Below are positions 26,173 to 34,170 of a stretch of 64,000 nucleotides of DNA, piece after piece. Both the position numbers and the translations under genes were made by a program. The first letter of the stretch is position 1. Every line of letters starts with the position of its first letter. The notes below the pieces were generated by a model. The model was not told where the DNA came from. It searched no databases and saw only the letters and a program-made list of their open reading frames with translations. The DNA comes from [Clostridium] scindens (GTDB lineage: Bacteria; Bacillota; Clostridia; Lachnospirales; Lachnospiraceae): the NCBI RefSeq assembly GCF_019597925.1, contig NZ_CP080442.1, positions 2,522,001-2,586,000 of the forward strand, in the 5' to 3' direction.

Positions 26173-26201
26173 TAGTCTATGTGAAGTGCGGTCTTTTTGT
26201 G
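26173..26201 (-). promoter_or_regulatory. SigE/SigK-type promoter of sigK
   Basis: Minus strand: CACA (26198-26201), 16-base spacer, CATAGACTA (26173-26181), which fits the mother-cell consensus mACm-N16/17-CATAnnnTA. The start site would be about 20 bases before the sigK start codon. This fits mother-cell expression with autoregulation. Confidence 0.55.
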
Positions 26202-26284
26202 CTTTTCCATTAAAATTTCTCTATACAAAACACCGGGGAGAAGTTATATTAGGTATAGAAAATAATTGTAGATTGAGGTATGTC

Positions 26285-27553
26285 ATGAAAAAAACAATGG
26301 GGAAAGTCCTCTTTTTCAGCTTGCTCATCATACTGGCGGCTCAATTGAGCATGAATCTTTTTATTGCGGATTTTAAGATTTCCATCGCCGTCATCTGTAT
26401 CCCGGTATTTCTCTTTCTGACCGAAGGGTTTCCTCTGATACCGGTTACCATCTGCTCCGCAATCGGCGTATTTGCCTTGCGGACGCTCATGTACTGGTTC
26501 CAATACGCAAGCCTGGACCGTACGGCCTTCTTTCTTCCGGAAGCAGGATTCTATATTTGTTATGGGCTTCTTCTGTTTGGCTGCACCCGGACCCTGAAAG
26601 GAACATTCCTGAACAAGAATCTGGCCGTGATTCCACTGATCTTTATCGACTATGGAGCCAACCTGGCAGAACTGCTCCTTCGGATCCGGATGGATGCCTT
26701 TGAGCCAAAGGCACAGGCAGGAATCCTGCTGGTGGCCCTCCTTCGGACTGCGGTCATCTGGTGTATCCTGACTATATTCGAGCGCTATCGCCTGCTGCTG
26801 CTCAAGCAGGAGCATGAGGAAAGGTACCATAGGCTTTTGATGCTGATCTCGAAACTTGACGGAGAAGTCATATGGATGCGTAAAAACACGGCGCTGATCG
26901 AAGAGACCATGCGTACATCCTACAAATTATTCGAAAACCTGAGGTCTTCCGGCGCAGAGCCAGGGCTTGCGTCCTCTGCCTTGTCCGTGGCTAAGGACAT
27001 CCATGAGATCAAGAAAGAATATCTGCTGATTATGCGTGGGATCTCGGAAGCACTGGATGAAGAACTGAAAAGCGACGGCATGCATCTGGAAGAACTGCTG
27101 CTTCTTCTAAAGGATGCCATGGCGCTCGTCGCCAAAGAGCAGGATAAGGAACTCCTTCTTACGCTGGAATACGCAGACAATCCTTATACGGACAGGCATT
27201 ATGCATTGATGTCCATCTTCCGCAATCTGTTCATCAATGCCATTGAGGCAGCAGCGGATCAACAAGTTCGGATCGTGCTTAGCGAAGCGTCCCGGGACGC
27301 AGATTATATTTTTTCCATTACCGATTATGGAACGGGGATCGAGCCGGATTATATGGATCAAGTCTTTCATACTGGCTTCTCCACAAAGATTAATTACACG
27401 ACCGGGGAAGTAAACCGGGGACTGGGCCTGAATCTGGTGCAGGATCTGGTGGAGAACAGTTTCAGCGGACACATCGCGCTGGAATCCCGTCCCGGAAAGA
27501 CTACGTTTACCATTACCATTCCCAAAGTACAGCTGGAGGTGACAGCAACATGA
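26285..27553 (+). CDS. GlnK-like GHKL sensor histidine kinase
   Basis: 422 residues from the ATG behind TTGAGGTATGTC (MKKTMGKVLFFSLLIIL). Five or six transmembrane helices occupy about residues 5-180. A helical segment with SVAKDIHEIKKEYLLIM carries the probable phosphorylated histidine of the DHp-type region (about 237-255). The C-terminal ATPase has N box NLFINAIEAAAD, G1 box DYGTGIEPDYMD and G2 box NRGLGLNLVQDLVE. The domain order and the partner match Bacillus GlnK, which senses glutamine. The stop overlaps the ATG of the regulator by four bases. It is transcribed divergently from sigK. Confidence 0.85.
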   Translation: MKKTMGKVLFFSLLIILAAQLSMNLFIADFKISIAVICIPVFLFLTEGFPLIPVTICSAIGVFALRTLMYWFQYASLDRTAFFLPEAGFYICYGLLLFGCTRTLKGTFLNKNLAVIPLIFIDYGANLAELLLRIRMDAFEPKAQAGILLVALLRTAVIWCILTIFERYRLLLLKQEHEERYHRLLMLISKLDGEVIWMRKNTALIEETMRTSYKLFENLRSSGAEPGLASSALSVAKDIHEIKKEYLLIMRGISEALDEELKSDGMHLEELLLLLKDAMALVAKEQDKELLLTLEYADNPYTDRHYALMSIFRNLFINAIEAAADQQVRIVLSEASRDADYIFSITDYGTGIEPDYMDQVFHTGFSTKINYTTGEVNRGLGLNLVQDLVENSFSGHIALESRPGKTTFTITIPKVQLEVTAT

Positions 27554-28407
27554 AATTTTATCTGATTGATGATGATCCAAATATTCTAAACATATTAAAA
27601 TTAATTATAGACAACCGGGGCCTTGGCAGCGTCTGCGGCACCGGAAGCACCGGCGTCGAAGGCCTGGAAGACATACGCGTCCTGAAGCCGGATATCGTGA
27701 TCGTGGATCTTCTGATGCCGGAGATGGACGGCATCTCCTTCGTGGAGAAAGCCCGCCCGCTCCTTGATAATACTGCCTTCATCATGCTCTCCCAGGTATC
27801 TTCCAAGGAAATGATCTCTTCTGCCTACGAGGCAGGCATTGAGTTCTTCATCCAAAAGCCGATCAACAGCGTGGAGGTAGAGACGGTGATCAAGAAGGTA
27901 TCCTCTTCCCTGACGATGAAAAGGACCTTGCATAAGATGCAGAATATCTTTATGGAAGACCTCCATCCGCAGCCAGCCAGGAATGCCGCAGATTCCGTCC
28001 CTTCCACCCCAGAGACATCCTCTGCCCTTACTGCCGTGCTTCAGAGGCTGGGCATCATCGGAGACATCGGATGCAAGGATATTATTACCGTCGTGGAATA
28101 TCTGACCAGCCATCCGGGCCAGATGAACGAAGCCACCTTAAACGAACTTTGCAGCAAATTCAGCGATTCTCCCAAATCCATGGAACAGCGTATCCGCCGC
28201 ACCGCCAATGCCGGCCTCGTGAACCTGGCCCACCTTGGGATCGAGGATTATGGCAACGAGATATTTACCGAATACGCGAACACGCTCTATAATTTTGAGC
28301 AGGTTCGCAGGGAGATGGATTATATCCGGGGCAGGAGCGAGAAGCACGGAAACGTGAAGATCCGTAATTTTCTGAATGCTCTGGTGGTCTATAGCATGAA
28401 TAACTAG
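27550..28407 (+). CDS. GlnL/YcbB-type response regulator
   Basis: 285 residues. Receiver domain at 1-120 with acidic pocket DDD (7-9), phosphoacceptor Asp53 in IVDLLMPEMDGIS, Ser/Thr in MLSQVSSKEM and Lys in FIQKPINSVEVE. The C-terminal part (about 150-285) is the YcbB-type DNA-binding domain of Bacillus GlnL: LQRLGIIGDIGCKDIITVVEYL, then MEQRIRRTANAGLVNLAHLGIEDYGNE. GlnL in Bacillus activates glutaminase and a glutamine transporter. Here the neighbouring downstream gene is an EIIC-like permease, the likely target. It is co-translated with the kinase through a four-base overlap. Confidence 0.85.
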   Translation: MKFYLIDDDPNILNILKLIIDNRGLGSVCGTGSTGVEGLEDIRVLKPDIVIVDLLMPEMDGISFVEKARPLLDNTAFIMLSQVSSKEMISSAYEAGIEFFIQKPINSVEVETVIKKVSSSLTMKRTLHKMQNIFMEDLHPQPARNAADSVPSTPETSSALTAVLQRLGIIGDIGCKDIITVVEYLTSHPGQMNEATLNELCSKFSDSPKSMEQRIRRTANAGLVNLAHLGIEDYGNEIFTEYANTLYNFEQVRREMDYIRGRSEKHGNVKIRNFLNALVVYSMNN

Positions 28408-28429
28408 CCTTATCTCCGTAATAATTAAC

Positions 28430-28488
28430 AGTATCATTGATTCATTTTTGTGAATTATCACAAAATTTCAATGATACTTATTTTTTTT
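28430..28488 (+). terminator. Terminator with two nested stems after the GlnK/GlnL pair
   Basis: Outer stem AGTATCATTGA/TCAATGATACT (11 bp, 28430-28440 and 28468-28478), inner stem TTTTGTGA/TCACAAAA with loop ATTA, then a run of eight T at 28481-28488. It lies 22 bases behind the response-regulator stop codon and 100 bases before the transporter start. It will stop transcription of the two-component operon, and could be read through under control. Confidence 0.85.
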
Positions 28489-28505
28489 GCGTCTGTTCTG
28501 ATACC

Positions 28506-28521
28506 ATTTGTAACTTTTTGA
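28506..28521 (+). promoter_or_regulatory. Candidate GlnL-type direct repeat
   Basis: ATTTGT-AACT-TTTTGA matches 10 of 12 defined positions of the direct repeat TTTTGT-N4-TTTTGT that I recall being described as the Bacillus GlnL site. It lies between the terminator and the transporter gene start. The assignment depends on that recollection and on the regulator being GlnL-like. Confidence 0.4.
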
Positions 28522-28593
28522 AACCTGGCATATATATTAATCCCATCAATAACGGATCTGAATTATCAATAAAAGAAATGTGAGGGAATGCTT

Positions 28594-29640
28594 ATGTTAA
28601 CAATCGTATCTGGAGTGGGGCTTCTTTTGGTGACGCTGGCAGGATTCTCCCTGTTCAGCCTGAAGATGCCCAAGGGCCAGCTTGCCATGTCGGGTATGGC
28701 AAACGCTGCCATCGCAACGTTTCTCGTCGAGGCGGTACACAAATATATTACCGGAGATCTGCTGGGGCTTGATTTCTTTCGCACGGTCGGCTCTACTTCC
28801 GGAAGCCTTGGCGGCGTGGCCGCCGCAATCATGGTGCCCATCAGCATGGGAACCAGCCCTGTCCTTGCCGTCGTGGCTGGAGTCGCCGTAGGCGGTTACG
28901 GAATCCTTCCCGGATTCATCGCCGGATATGTGATCGGTCTGATTGCCCCGGTCATTGAAAAGAAACTGCCGGAGGGCTTAAATATCATCGGAGGCGCGCT
29001 TTTGATCGCCCCTATGGCACGTTTGATCGCTCTGGCCGCAGATCCGGCTGTAAACGTCGTTCTGGCGCGTATCGGTGGCACGATCGCCGCTGCCACGGAA
29101 CAGTCTCCCATCGTCATGGGATTCCTGCTGGGCGGCATCATCAAGATGATCTGTACCTCCCCGCTAAGTTCTATGGCGCTGACTGCCATGCTGGGCCTTG
29201 ACGGGCTTGCCATGGGAATCGCCGCCATCGCGTGCGTAGGAGGCTCCTTTACCAATGGGCTGATATTTGCAAGGTTAAAATTAGGAGACAGAAGTAATAT
29301 CATAGCTGTAATGCTGGAGCCCTTGACACAGGCAGACATTATTACCTCCAATCCTATTCCAATATATTGTTCCAATTTCTTTGGAGGCGGATTTGCCGGG
29401 ATTTCTGCCGCAGTCTTCCACATCGTGAATAACGCGCCTGGAACTGCGTCCCCGATACCAGGACTTCTGGCACCGTTCGCATTCAATCCCCCAACCCAGG
29501 TGCTGCTGGCCGTGTTCTTTGCCGTACTCGGAGGCTGCGCGGCCGGCCTGGCCGGAAGCATGATCTTCCGCAAAAGAATACAGGTTCCAAAGGCTGATGC
29601 CCTAGCGTCAAAAGATGCCGGAATGGAACTGGAATTCTAA
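28594..29640 (+). CDS. EIIC-type membrane transporter (PTS_EIIC_2 family)
   Basis: 348 residues from the ATG seven bases behind GAGGG (MLTIVSGVGLLLVTLAGFSL). About ten hydrophobic segments; conserved stretches are MPKGQLAMSGMANAAIATFL, GGVAAAIMVPISMGTSP, TEQSPIVMGFLLGGIIKM and TSNPIPIYCSNFFGGG, as in the PTS sugar transporter subunit IIC family PF13303. No EIIA or EIIB domain is fused or adjacent, so sugar phosphorylation through this protein is doubtful and a secondary-transport role is possible. Position behind the GlnK/GlnL pair suggests control by it. Ends at a strong shared terminator. Confidence 0.8.
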   Translation: MLTIVSGVGLLLVTLAGFSLFSLKMPKGQLAMSGMANAAIATFLVEAVHKYITGDLLGLDFFRTVGSTSGSLGGVAAAIMVPISMGTSPVLAVVAGVAVGGYGILPGFIAGYVIGLIAPVIEKKLPEGLNIIGGALLIAPMARLIALAADPAVNVVLARIGGTIAAATEQSPIVMGFLLGGIIKMICTSPLSSMALTAMLGLDGLAMGIAAIACVGGSFTNGLIFARLKLGDRSNIIAVMLEPLTQADIITSNPIPIYCSNFFGGGFAGISAAVFHIVNNAPGTASPIPGLLAPFAFNPPTQVLLAVFFAVLGGCAAGLAGSMIFRKRIQVPKADALASKDAGMELEF

Positions 29641-29678
29641 TCACAATTTATGCCGCGCTTTTTCAAGCAGCGCACGAA

Positions 29679-29720
29679 AATCAGGGCCTGCAAAGCGCTA
29701 TGTCTTTGCAGGCCCTGATT
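29679..29720. terminator. Bidirectional intrinsic terminator
   Basis: AATCAGGGCCTGCAAAG, an 8-base loop, then CTTTGCAGGCCCTGATT: a perfect 17-bp stem followed by CTTTTG on the plus strand and by TTTTCGTG on the minus strand. It separates the converging transporter and trhP genes. Confidence 0.9.
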
Positions 29721-29748
29721 CTTTTGTTCCTTAATTTTCTCCCATCAA

Positions 29749-30975
29749 TTACTCCGCTCTTCTGAGGATGTCATACTGGCTGGCTTCATGATCCAGCTTC
29801 ACATACAGTACTTGCTTCGGATGAGGAGCGCTTTCCTGCTCATTTCCTTCCTCATCTACAATTCTCTTGACCGTCGTCTCGATGTTTCGTCCGTCCGGCT
29901 TCATGATCTCGATCGTCTCGCCCACCGAAAACTTATTCCTCTGCTCGATCCGGTACAGGCCGTCCTTTTCGCCGCCGATGATCCCAAGATAAGTATATTC
30001 CTTTACATAGGTATTGCTGTCATAAATCTGGCTTTCATCCCCCGGCTTTCCAAAATAAAAGCCCGTGGTGAACTGGCGGTAGGTACAGTTGGATATCTGA
30101 TCCAGATACCAGGGCATGTTCTTCTGGTAGAGCTGCGGATCAGCAAGGTAATCGTCGATGGCCTTCCGATAAGTCCTGGCCACCGTGGCCACATAGAGGG
30201 CCGTCTTCATGCGGCCTTCAATCTTGAAACTGTCGATTCCCGCCTCGATCATCTCCGGGATATGCCCGATCATGCACAAGTCCTTGGAGTTAAAGATATA
30301 CGTTCCCCGCTCATTTTCATAGACCGGCATGTACTCTCCCGGCCTGGTCTCTTCCACGACCGCATACTTCCAGCGGCAGGGATGGGTGCAGGCGCCCTGG
30401 TTCGCATCCCTGCCCGTAAAATAATTGCTGAGCAGGCACCTTCCAGAATAGGAGATGCACATAGCACCGTGGATAAAACTTTCAATCTCCATTTCTTCCG
30501 GGATGCGCTCCCGGATTTCCTTTATCTCCTTTAAGGACAGTTCTCTTGCGGATACCACGCGTTTCGCGCCCTGCTTCCACCAGAACAGATAGGTTCCATA
30601 ATTGGTATTGTTAGCCTGGGTGCTGATATGGCGCTCGATCTCAGGACAGATGTCTTTTGCCATCTGAAAAATGGCAGGATCAGCGATGATCAGCGCATCC
30701 GGGCCGATCTCTTTTAACTCTTTCAGATATTCTTCCACTCCCGGAAGATCGTCATTGTGGGCCAGGATATTTACCGTCACATGAACCCTCGCGCCATGGG
30801 CGTGGGCGAACGCGATTCCCTCCTTCATATCTTCCATGGAAAAATTCTTGGCTTTGGCCCGCAGGCCAAATGCCTCGCCGCCGATATATACGGCATCAGC
30901 GCCGAAAATAACTGCCGTCTTTAATACTTCCAGGCTGCTGGCCGGGATTAGTAATTCCGGGCGTTCTCTTCTCAT
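29749..30975 (-). CDS. trhP: U32 family tRNA hydroxylation protein (TrhP-like)
   Basis: 408 residues. The U32 signature is in ESFIHGAMCISYSGRCLLSN followed by GRDANQGACTHPCRWKY, with conserved cysteines. The N-terminal TIM-barrel region reads ELLIPASSLEVLKTAVIFGA. Proteins of this type (E. coli TrhP, Bacillus YrrN/YrrO) hydroxylate uridine 34 of certain tRNAs to 5-hydroxyuridine using prephenate-derived chemistry, although they are named peptidases in databases. The next gene upstream is trmR, which methylates that hydroxyl, and the 22-base gap shows a shared transcript. The pairing supports the tRNA role over proteolysis. Confidence 0.85.
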   Translation of the reverse strand: MRRERPELLIPASSLEVLKTAVIFGADAVYIGGEAFGLRAKAKNFSMEDMKEGIAFAHAHGARVHVTVNILAHNDDLPGVEEYLKELKEIGPDALIIADPAIFQMAKDICPEIERHISTQANNTNYGTYLFWWKQGAKRVVSARELSLKEIKEIRERIPEEMEIESFIHGAMCISYSGRCLLSNYFTGRDANQGACTHPCRWKYAVVEETRPGEYMPVYENERGTYIFNSKDLCMIGHIPEMIEAGIDSFKIEGRMKTALYVATVARTYRKAIDDYLADPQLYQKNMPWYLDQISNCTYRQFTTGFYFGKPGDESQIYDSNTYVKEYTYLGIIGGEKDGLYRIEQRNKFSVGETIEIMKPDGRNIETTVKRIVDEEGNEQESAPHPKQVLYVKLDHEASQYDILRRAE

Positions 30976-30997
30976 TGTATCTTCTCCTATCGCTGTG

Positions 30998-31642
30998 TTA
31001 TTTCTTCTTTATGCTAAGGGCCACTCCATCTCCCAGTGGAAGGATGGATGTCTGAAGCCGCTCATTGTGCTTCAGTTCATAAAGGTACTCCCTCATGCGG
31101 CTGTGAATGGTCCGGTTGCGCCGCTCCACGGCAAACCTGGACTCTATCACGTCCCCGTCCTGAAGCACGTTGTCCGACATCAGCACGCCTTCCGGCGCCA
31201 GAAGCCGGATGGCCTCCGGCAGATAATGGATATACTGCCCCTTGGCCGCATCCATGAAGATAAAGTCAAAAGGCTCCTCAAGGGACTTCATGATCTCCAG
31301 CGCATCCCCTTCCAGCAGCGTGATCCGGTCCGCCACAGCGGCCCGGCTAAAATTCTCCCTGGCAATGGGGATCCTTTTTTCATATTTTTCAATCGTCGTG
31401 ATCCGTCCATCCTTCGGCAGATAATGGCTCATAAGTATGGCTGAATAGCCAATTGCGGTTCCCACCTCCAAAACACGCACGGGCTTCTTCATCAGCAGCA
31501 GTACTTTCAGAAAACTCTGGGTCTCCTTGCGGATGATCGGGACAAAAGTCTCCTTGGCTTCCTGCTCGATCTGCTCGATGATCGGCTCTTCCGGCGTCTC
31601 TAAGGAATGGATATAAGTTACCATCCGCTCGTCAACAATCAT
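30998..31642 (-). CDS. trmR: tRNA 5-hydroxyuridine methyltransferase TrmR
   Basis: 214 residues from MIVDERMVTYIHSLE, six bases behind GAGGTGG; an in-frame start ten codons upstream covers that site. SAM-binding motif I is VLEVGTAIGYSAILMSHYL, with IEKYEKRIPIARENF, LEGDALEIM and FIFMDAAKGQYIHYLP, the O-methyltransferase family 3 pattern with metal-binding acidic residues. The Bacillus homologue YrrM/TrmR converts 5-hydroxyuridine at tRNA position 34 to 5-methoxyuridine. Adjacent to the U32 hydroxylase gene trhP, as in Bacillus, giving a complete two-step wobble-base pathway. Confidence 0.88.
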   Translation of the reverse strand: MIVDERMVTYIHSLETPEEPIIEQIEQEAKETFVPIIRKETQSFLKVLLLMKKPVRVLEVGTAIGYSAILMSHYLPKDGRITTIEKYEKRIPIARENFSRAAVADRITLLEGDALEIMKSLEEPFDFIFMDAAKGQYIHYLPEAIRLLAPEGVLMSDNVLQDGDVIESRFAVERRNRTIHSRMREYLYELKHNERLQTSILPLGDGVALSIKKK

Positions 31643-31689
31643 TTCGGGCCACCTCTTTTCTTTCTTTTGCATATCGCCAATCGTAATTT

Positions 31690-31720
31690 GGGACGTAACA
31701 CTCTCAAAATGTTACGTCCC
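31690..31720. repeat. Perfect hairpin between rnjA and trmR
   Basis: GGGACGTAACA, 9-base loop, TGTTACGTCCC: an 11-bp perfect inverted repeat. The T run (CTTTTT) follows on the plus strand only, while both flanking genes are on the minus strand, where AAATT follows instead. It is therefore not a standard terminator for rnjA's operon; it could stop antisense transcripts or fold in the trmR leader. Confidence 0.8.
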
Positions 31721-31729
31721 CTTTTTATC

Positions 31730-33397
31730 TTATACGTCCATAATAATTGGCAGTATCATTGGTTTTCTCTTGGTGCGCTTCCAGATGAATTCATTCATGG
31801 TATCGCGGATCACCAGCTTGATCTTGCTCCAGTCAGCATTGCGCTGGTGCATCAGGCAGTCTTCCACCGCATCCTGCAGCACCTGCCTTGCCTCTTCCAT
31901 CAGCCCTTCGGACTCCCTTACATAGACAAATCCTCTGGATACGATATCCGGCCCTGCCAGCAGCTGGTTGCTTCCCTTTTCCAAGGTCAGCACCACGATC
32001 AGAATTCCGTCTTCCGCCAGATGCTGCCTGTCGCGAAGCACGATATTTCCTACATCTCCTACGCCTAAGCCGTCAACAAGAATCTCTCCGGTATGGACCT
32101 TGTCCACAACCTTGGCCTCTTTATCGCTGACTTCAAACACATCGCCCGAGTTCAGGATAAAGATGTTTTCCTTTGGAATTCCCAGATTCTCGGCAAGAGC
32201 CGCGTTGGCCTTCCGGTGGCGGTACTCGCCATGGATCGGGATCGCATACTTAGGCTTTACCAGGGAATAGATCAGTTTCAATTCTTCCTGGCAGGCATGT
32301 CCAGATACATGGGCATCCTGGAAGATGACATTTGCTCCCTTGGCTGACAGTTCATTGATGACCTTGGATACGGATTTCTCGTTGCCCGGGATCGGGTTGG
32401 AACTGAATATTACCGTATCTCCCGGCATGATGGTCACCTTCTTATGCACATCCGCCGCCATGCGGGACAATGCCGCCATGGATTCTCCCTGGCTTCCCGT
32501 GGTGATAAGAACCGTCTTCTCCGGCGGGTAGTTCCTGAGCTGGTCTATCTCGATCAGCGTCTTGTCCGGCACGTTCAGATATCCCAGTTCCCTGGCAACC
32601 TGAATGATATTTACCATGCTGCGCCCTTCTACCACCACCTTGCGGTCGTACTTGCAGGCTGAATTGATAATCTGCTGCACGCGGTCGACGTTTGACGCGA
32701 ACGTGGCTATAATAATCCTGGTATTCTGGTGTTCTGCAAAAATATGGTCAAATGTGATTCCCACCGTGCGTTCGGACTGGGTAAATCCCTTCCTCTCCGC
32801 ATTCGTACTATCTGACATCAGCGCCAGCACGCCCTTCTTGCCGATCTCCGCAAAACGCTGCAGATCGATGGCGTCGCCGAATACCGGCGTATAATCTACT
32901 TTAAAGTCTCCCGTATGCACGACGATTCCAGCCGGGGAATAGATTGCCAGAGCCGCTGCATCCTGGATGCTGTGGTTTGTCTTGATAAACTCGATCCTGA
33001 ACTGGCCCAGGTTGATGGACTGGCCGTGTCTGACCACTTTCCTTCTGGTGCTTCGCATCAGGTTGTGTTCTGTAAGCTTCTTCTCGATAATACCCATGGT
33101 AAGCTTTGTGGCATAGATTGGAAGATTCATCTCCCTCAATACATAAGACAATGCTCCGATATGGTCTTCATGTCCATGGGTAATGACGAATCCCTTAACC
33201 TTCTGGATATTGTCTTTCAAATAAGTGATATCAGGAATCACAAGATCGATTCCCAGCATGTCGTCTTCCGGGAATGCCAGTCCGCAGTCCACGACAATAA
33301 TACTGTCTTCATATTCGAAGGCAGTGATGTTCATTCCGATTTTTTCCAATCCTCCGAGCGGAATGATACGCAATTTTCCATTGTTTTCTTTTTTCAA
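31730..33397 (-). CDS. rnj: Ribonuclease J
   Basis: 555 residues, typical of RNase J1. Metallo-beta-lactamase motif GFVITHGHEDHIGALSYVL, with further metal ligands in HTGDFKVDYTP and HVSGHACQEELKLIYS; beta-CASP segment with LMSDSTNAERKGFTQSE and ITTGSQGESMAALSRMA. It has combined 5' exonuclease and endonuclease activity in mRNA decay and rRNA processing. The N-terminus starts MKKENNGKLRIIPLGGLEKIGMN without extension. It follows the Fur-type gene by two bases and closes the ireB-ruvX-DUF1292-fur-rnj cluster. Confidence 0.95.
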   Translation of the reverse strand: MKKENNGKLRIIPLGGLEKIGMNITAFEYEDSIIVVDCGLAFPEDDMLGIDLVIPDITYLKDNIQKVKGFVITHGHEDHIGALSYVLREMNLPIYATKLTMGIIEKKLTEHNLMRSTRRKVVRHGQSINLGQFRIEFIKTNHSIQDAAALAIYSPAGIVVHTGDFKVDYTPVFGDAIDLQRFAEIGKKGVLALMSDSTNAERKGFTQSERTVGITFDHIFAEHQNTRIIIATFASNVDRVQQIINSACKYDRKVVVEGRSMVNIIQVARELGYLNVPDKTLIEIDQLRNYPPEKTVLITTGSQGESMAALSRMAADVHKKVTIMPGDTVIFSSNPIPGNEKSVSKVINELSAKGANVIFQDAHVSGHACQEELKLIYSLVKPKYAIPIHGEYRHRKANAALAENLGIPKENIFILNSGDVFEVSDKEAKVVDKVHTGEILVDGLGVGDVGNIVLRDRQHLAEDGILIVVLTLEKGSNQLLAGPDIVSRGFVYVRESEGLMEEARQVLQDAVEDCLMHQRNADWSKIKLVIRDTMNEFIWKRTKRKPMILPIIMDV

Positions 33398-33399
33398 AT

Positions 33400-33882
33400 T
33401 TACACCTCCACGTGCTTTTCCGTACTATTTTGCCTCTCCAGGCATTCTTTGCATTGTCCATAGAACTTTAATTCGTGGTCTAACACATGGAATCCGGTAG
33501 CGTCCTCAATATGACGCTCCAGCTCGTCCAGAAGGTCATCCTTAAAAGGAAGAACCTTTCCACAAGTCTTGCATATCAAGTGGTGATGGTGATGATGCCT
33601 TTCTTCCCCATCGAAGAATTCTCCGATCTCATAACGCACGCACCCGTCATCAAGATTGATACGATCCACCAATTGCATTTCTAATAACAATTGCACAGTC
33701 CGGTAAATTGTGGCCAGCCCGATCTCCGGGTAGTCCTCTTTTACCAGTTCATAAATGTCTTCCGCAGTCATATGCCTGTCACGGTGATCTGCGAGCGCTT
33801 CTAATACAAGCAACCTTTGATTGGTTACCTTAAGACCCTTTTCTTTCAGCATTTCCTTGAATTTCTCTTTACTGATAGACAT
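33400..33882 (-). CDS. Fur family metal- or peroxide-responsive regulator
   Basis: 160 residues. Winged helix at 1-85 with KVTNQRLLVLEALADHRD and ATIYRTVQLLLEMQLVDRI; the dimerisation domain has a run of six histidines (RHHHHHHLICKTCGK) and two CxxC pairs (CKTC, CKEC) that form the structural zinc site. Fur, PerR and Zur share this plan and cannot be separated with certainty by eye; a PerR/Fur role is likely because it is the only regulator in a housekeeping operon. Linked tightly to the DUF1292 gene (5 bases) and rnj (2 bases). Confidence 0.93.
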   Translation of the reverse strand: MSISKEKFKEMLKEKGLKVTNQRLLVLEALADHRDRHMTAEDIYELVKEDYPEIGLATIYRTVQLLLEMQLVDRINLDDGCVRYEIGEFFDGEERHHHHHHLICKTCGKVLPFKDDLLDELERHIEDATGFHVLDHELKFYGQCKECLERQNSTEKHVEV

Positions 33883-33887
33883 AAGTT

Positions 33888-34148
33888 TTACCTTTCAATC
33901 TCTACATCTTCAAGCAGTTCCTCAAACACCTTCGCTATGGCTGTAAGTTCCACATCATCGTCTACGATCTCATAGACGCTCTCAGGCGCGTTTTCTTCTG
34001 ATGTATCCTTTAATATCAGACATTCCGCATCGTCTTCTTCCGAATCCGTGACCAGAATATAGGATATTCCATTTACCTTCGTCTGCTCAAGTACAAAAAA
34101 ATCTACTTCTTCCTGCATTTCTTCAGACATGAATTTAATTTTTTCCAT
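33888..34148 (-). CDS. DUF1292 (YrzB family) protein
   Basis: 86 residues, acidic. The core EVDFFVLEQTKVNGISYILV followed by ECLILKDTSEE matches DUF1292, small proteins found next to ruvX and ireB in many Firmicutes (yrzL-yrrK-yrzB in Bacillus). Function unknown. It lies between ruvX and the Fur-type gene with gaps of 22 and 5 bases. Confidence 0.9.
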   Translation of the reverse strand: MEKIKFMSEEMQEEVDFFVLEQTKVNGISYILVTDSEEDDAECLILKDTSEENAPESVYEIVDDDVELTAIAKVFEELLEDVEIER

Positions 34149-34170
34149 ATAAACACCTCAAGAATGATTC

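Noticed and set aside
26249..26830. 193-codon frame antisense to the sensor kinase gene
   Set aside because: Opposite the membrane part of a well-supported histidine kinase; hydrophilic low-information sequence and no start signal.
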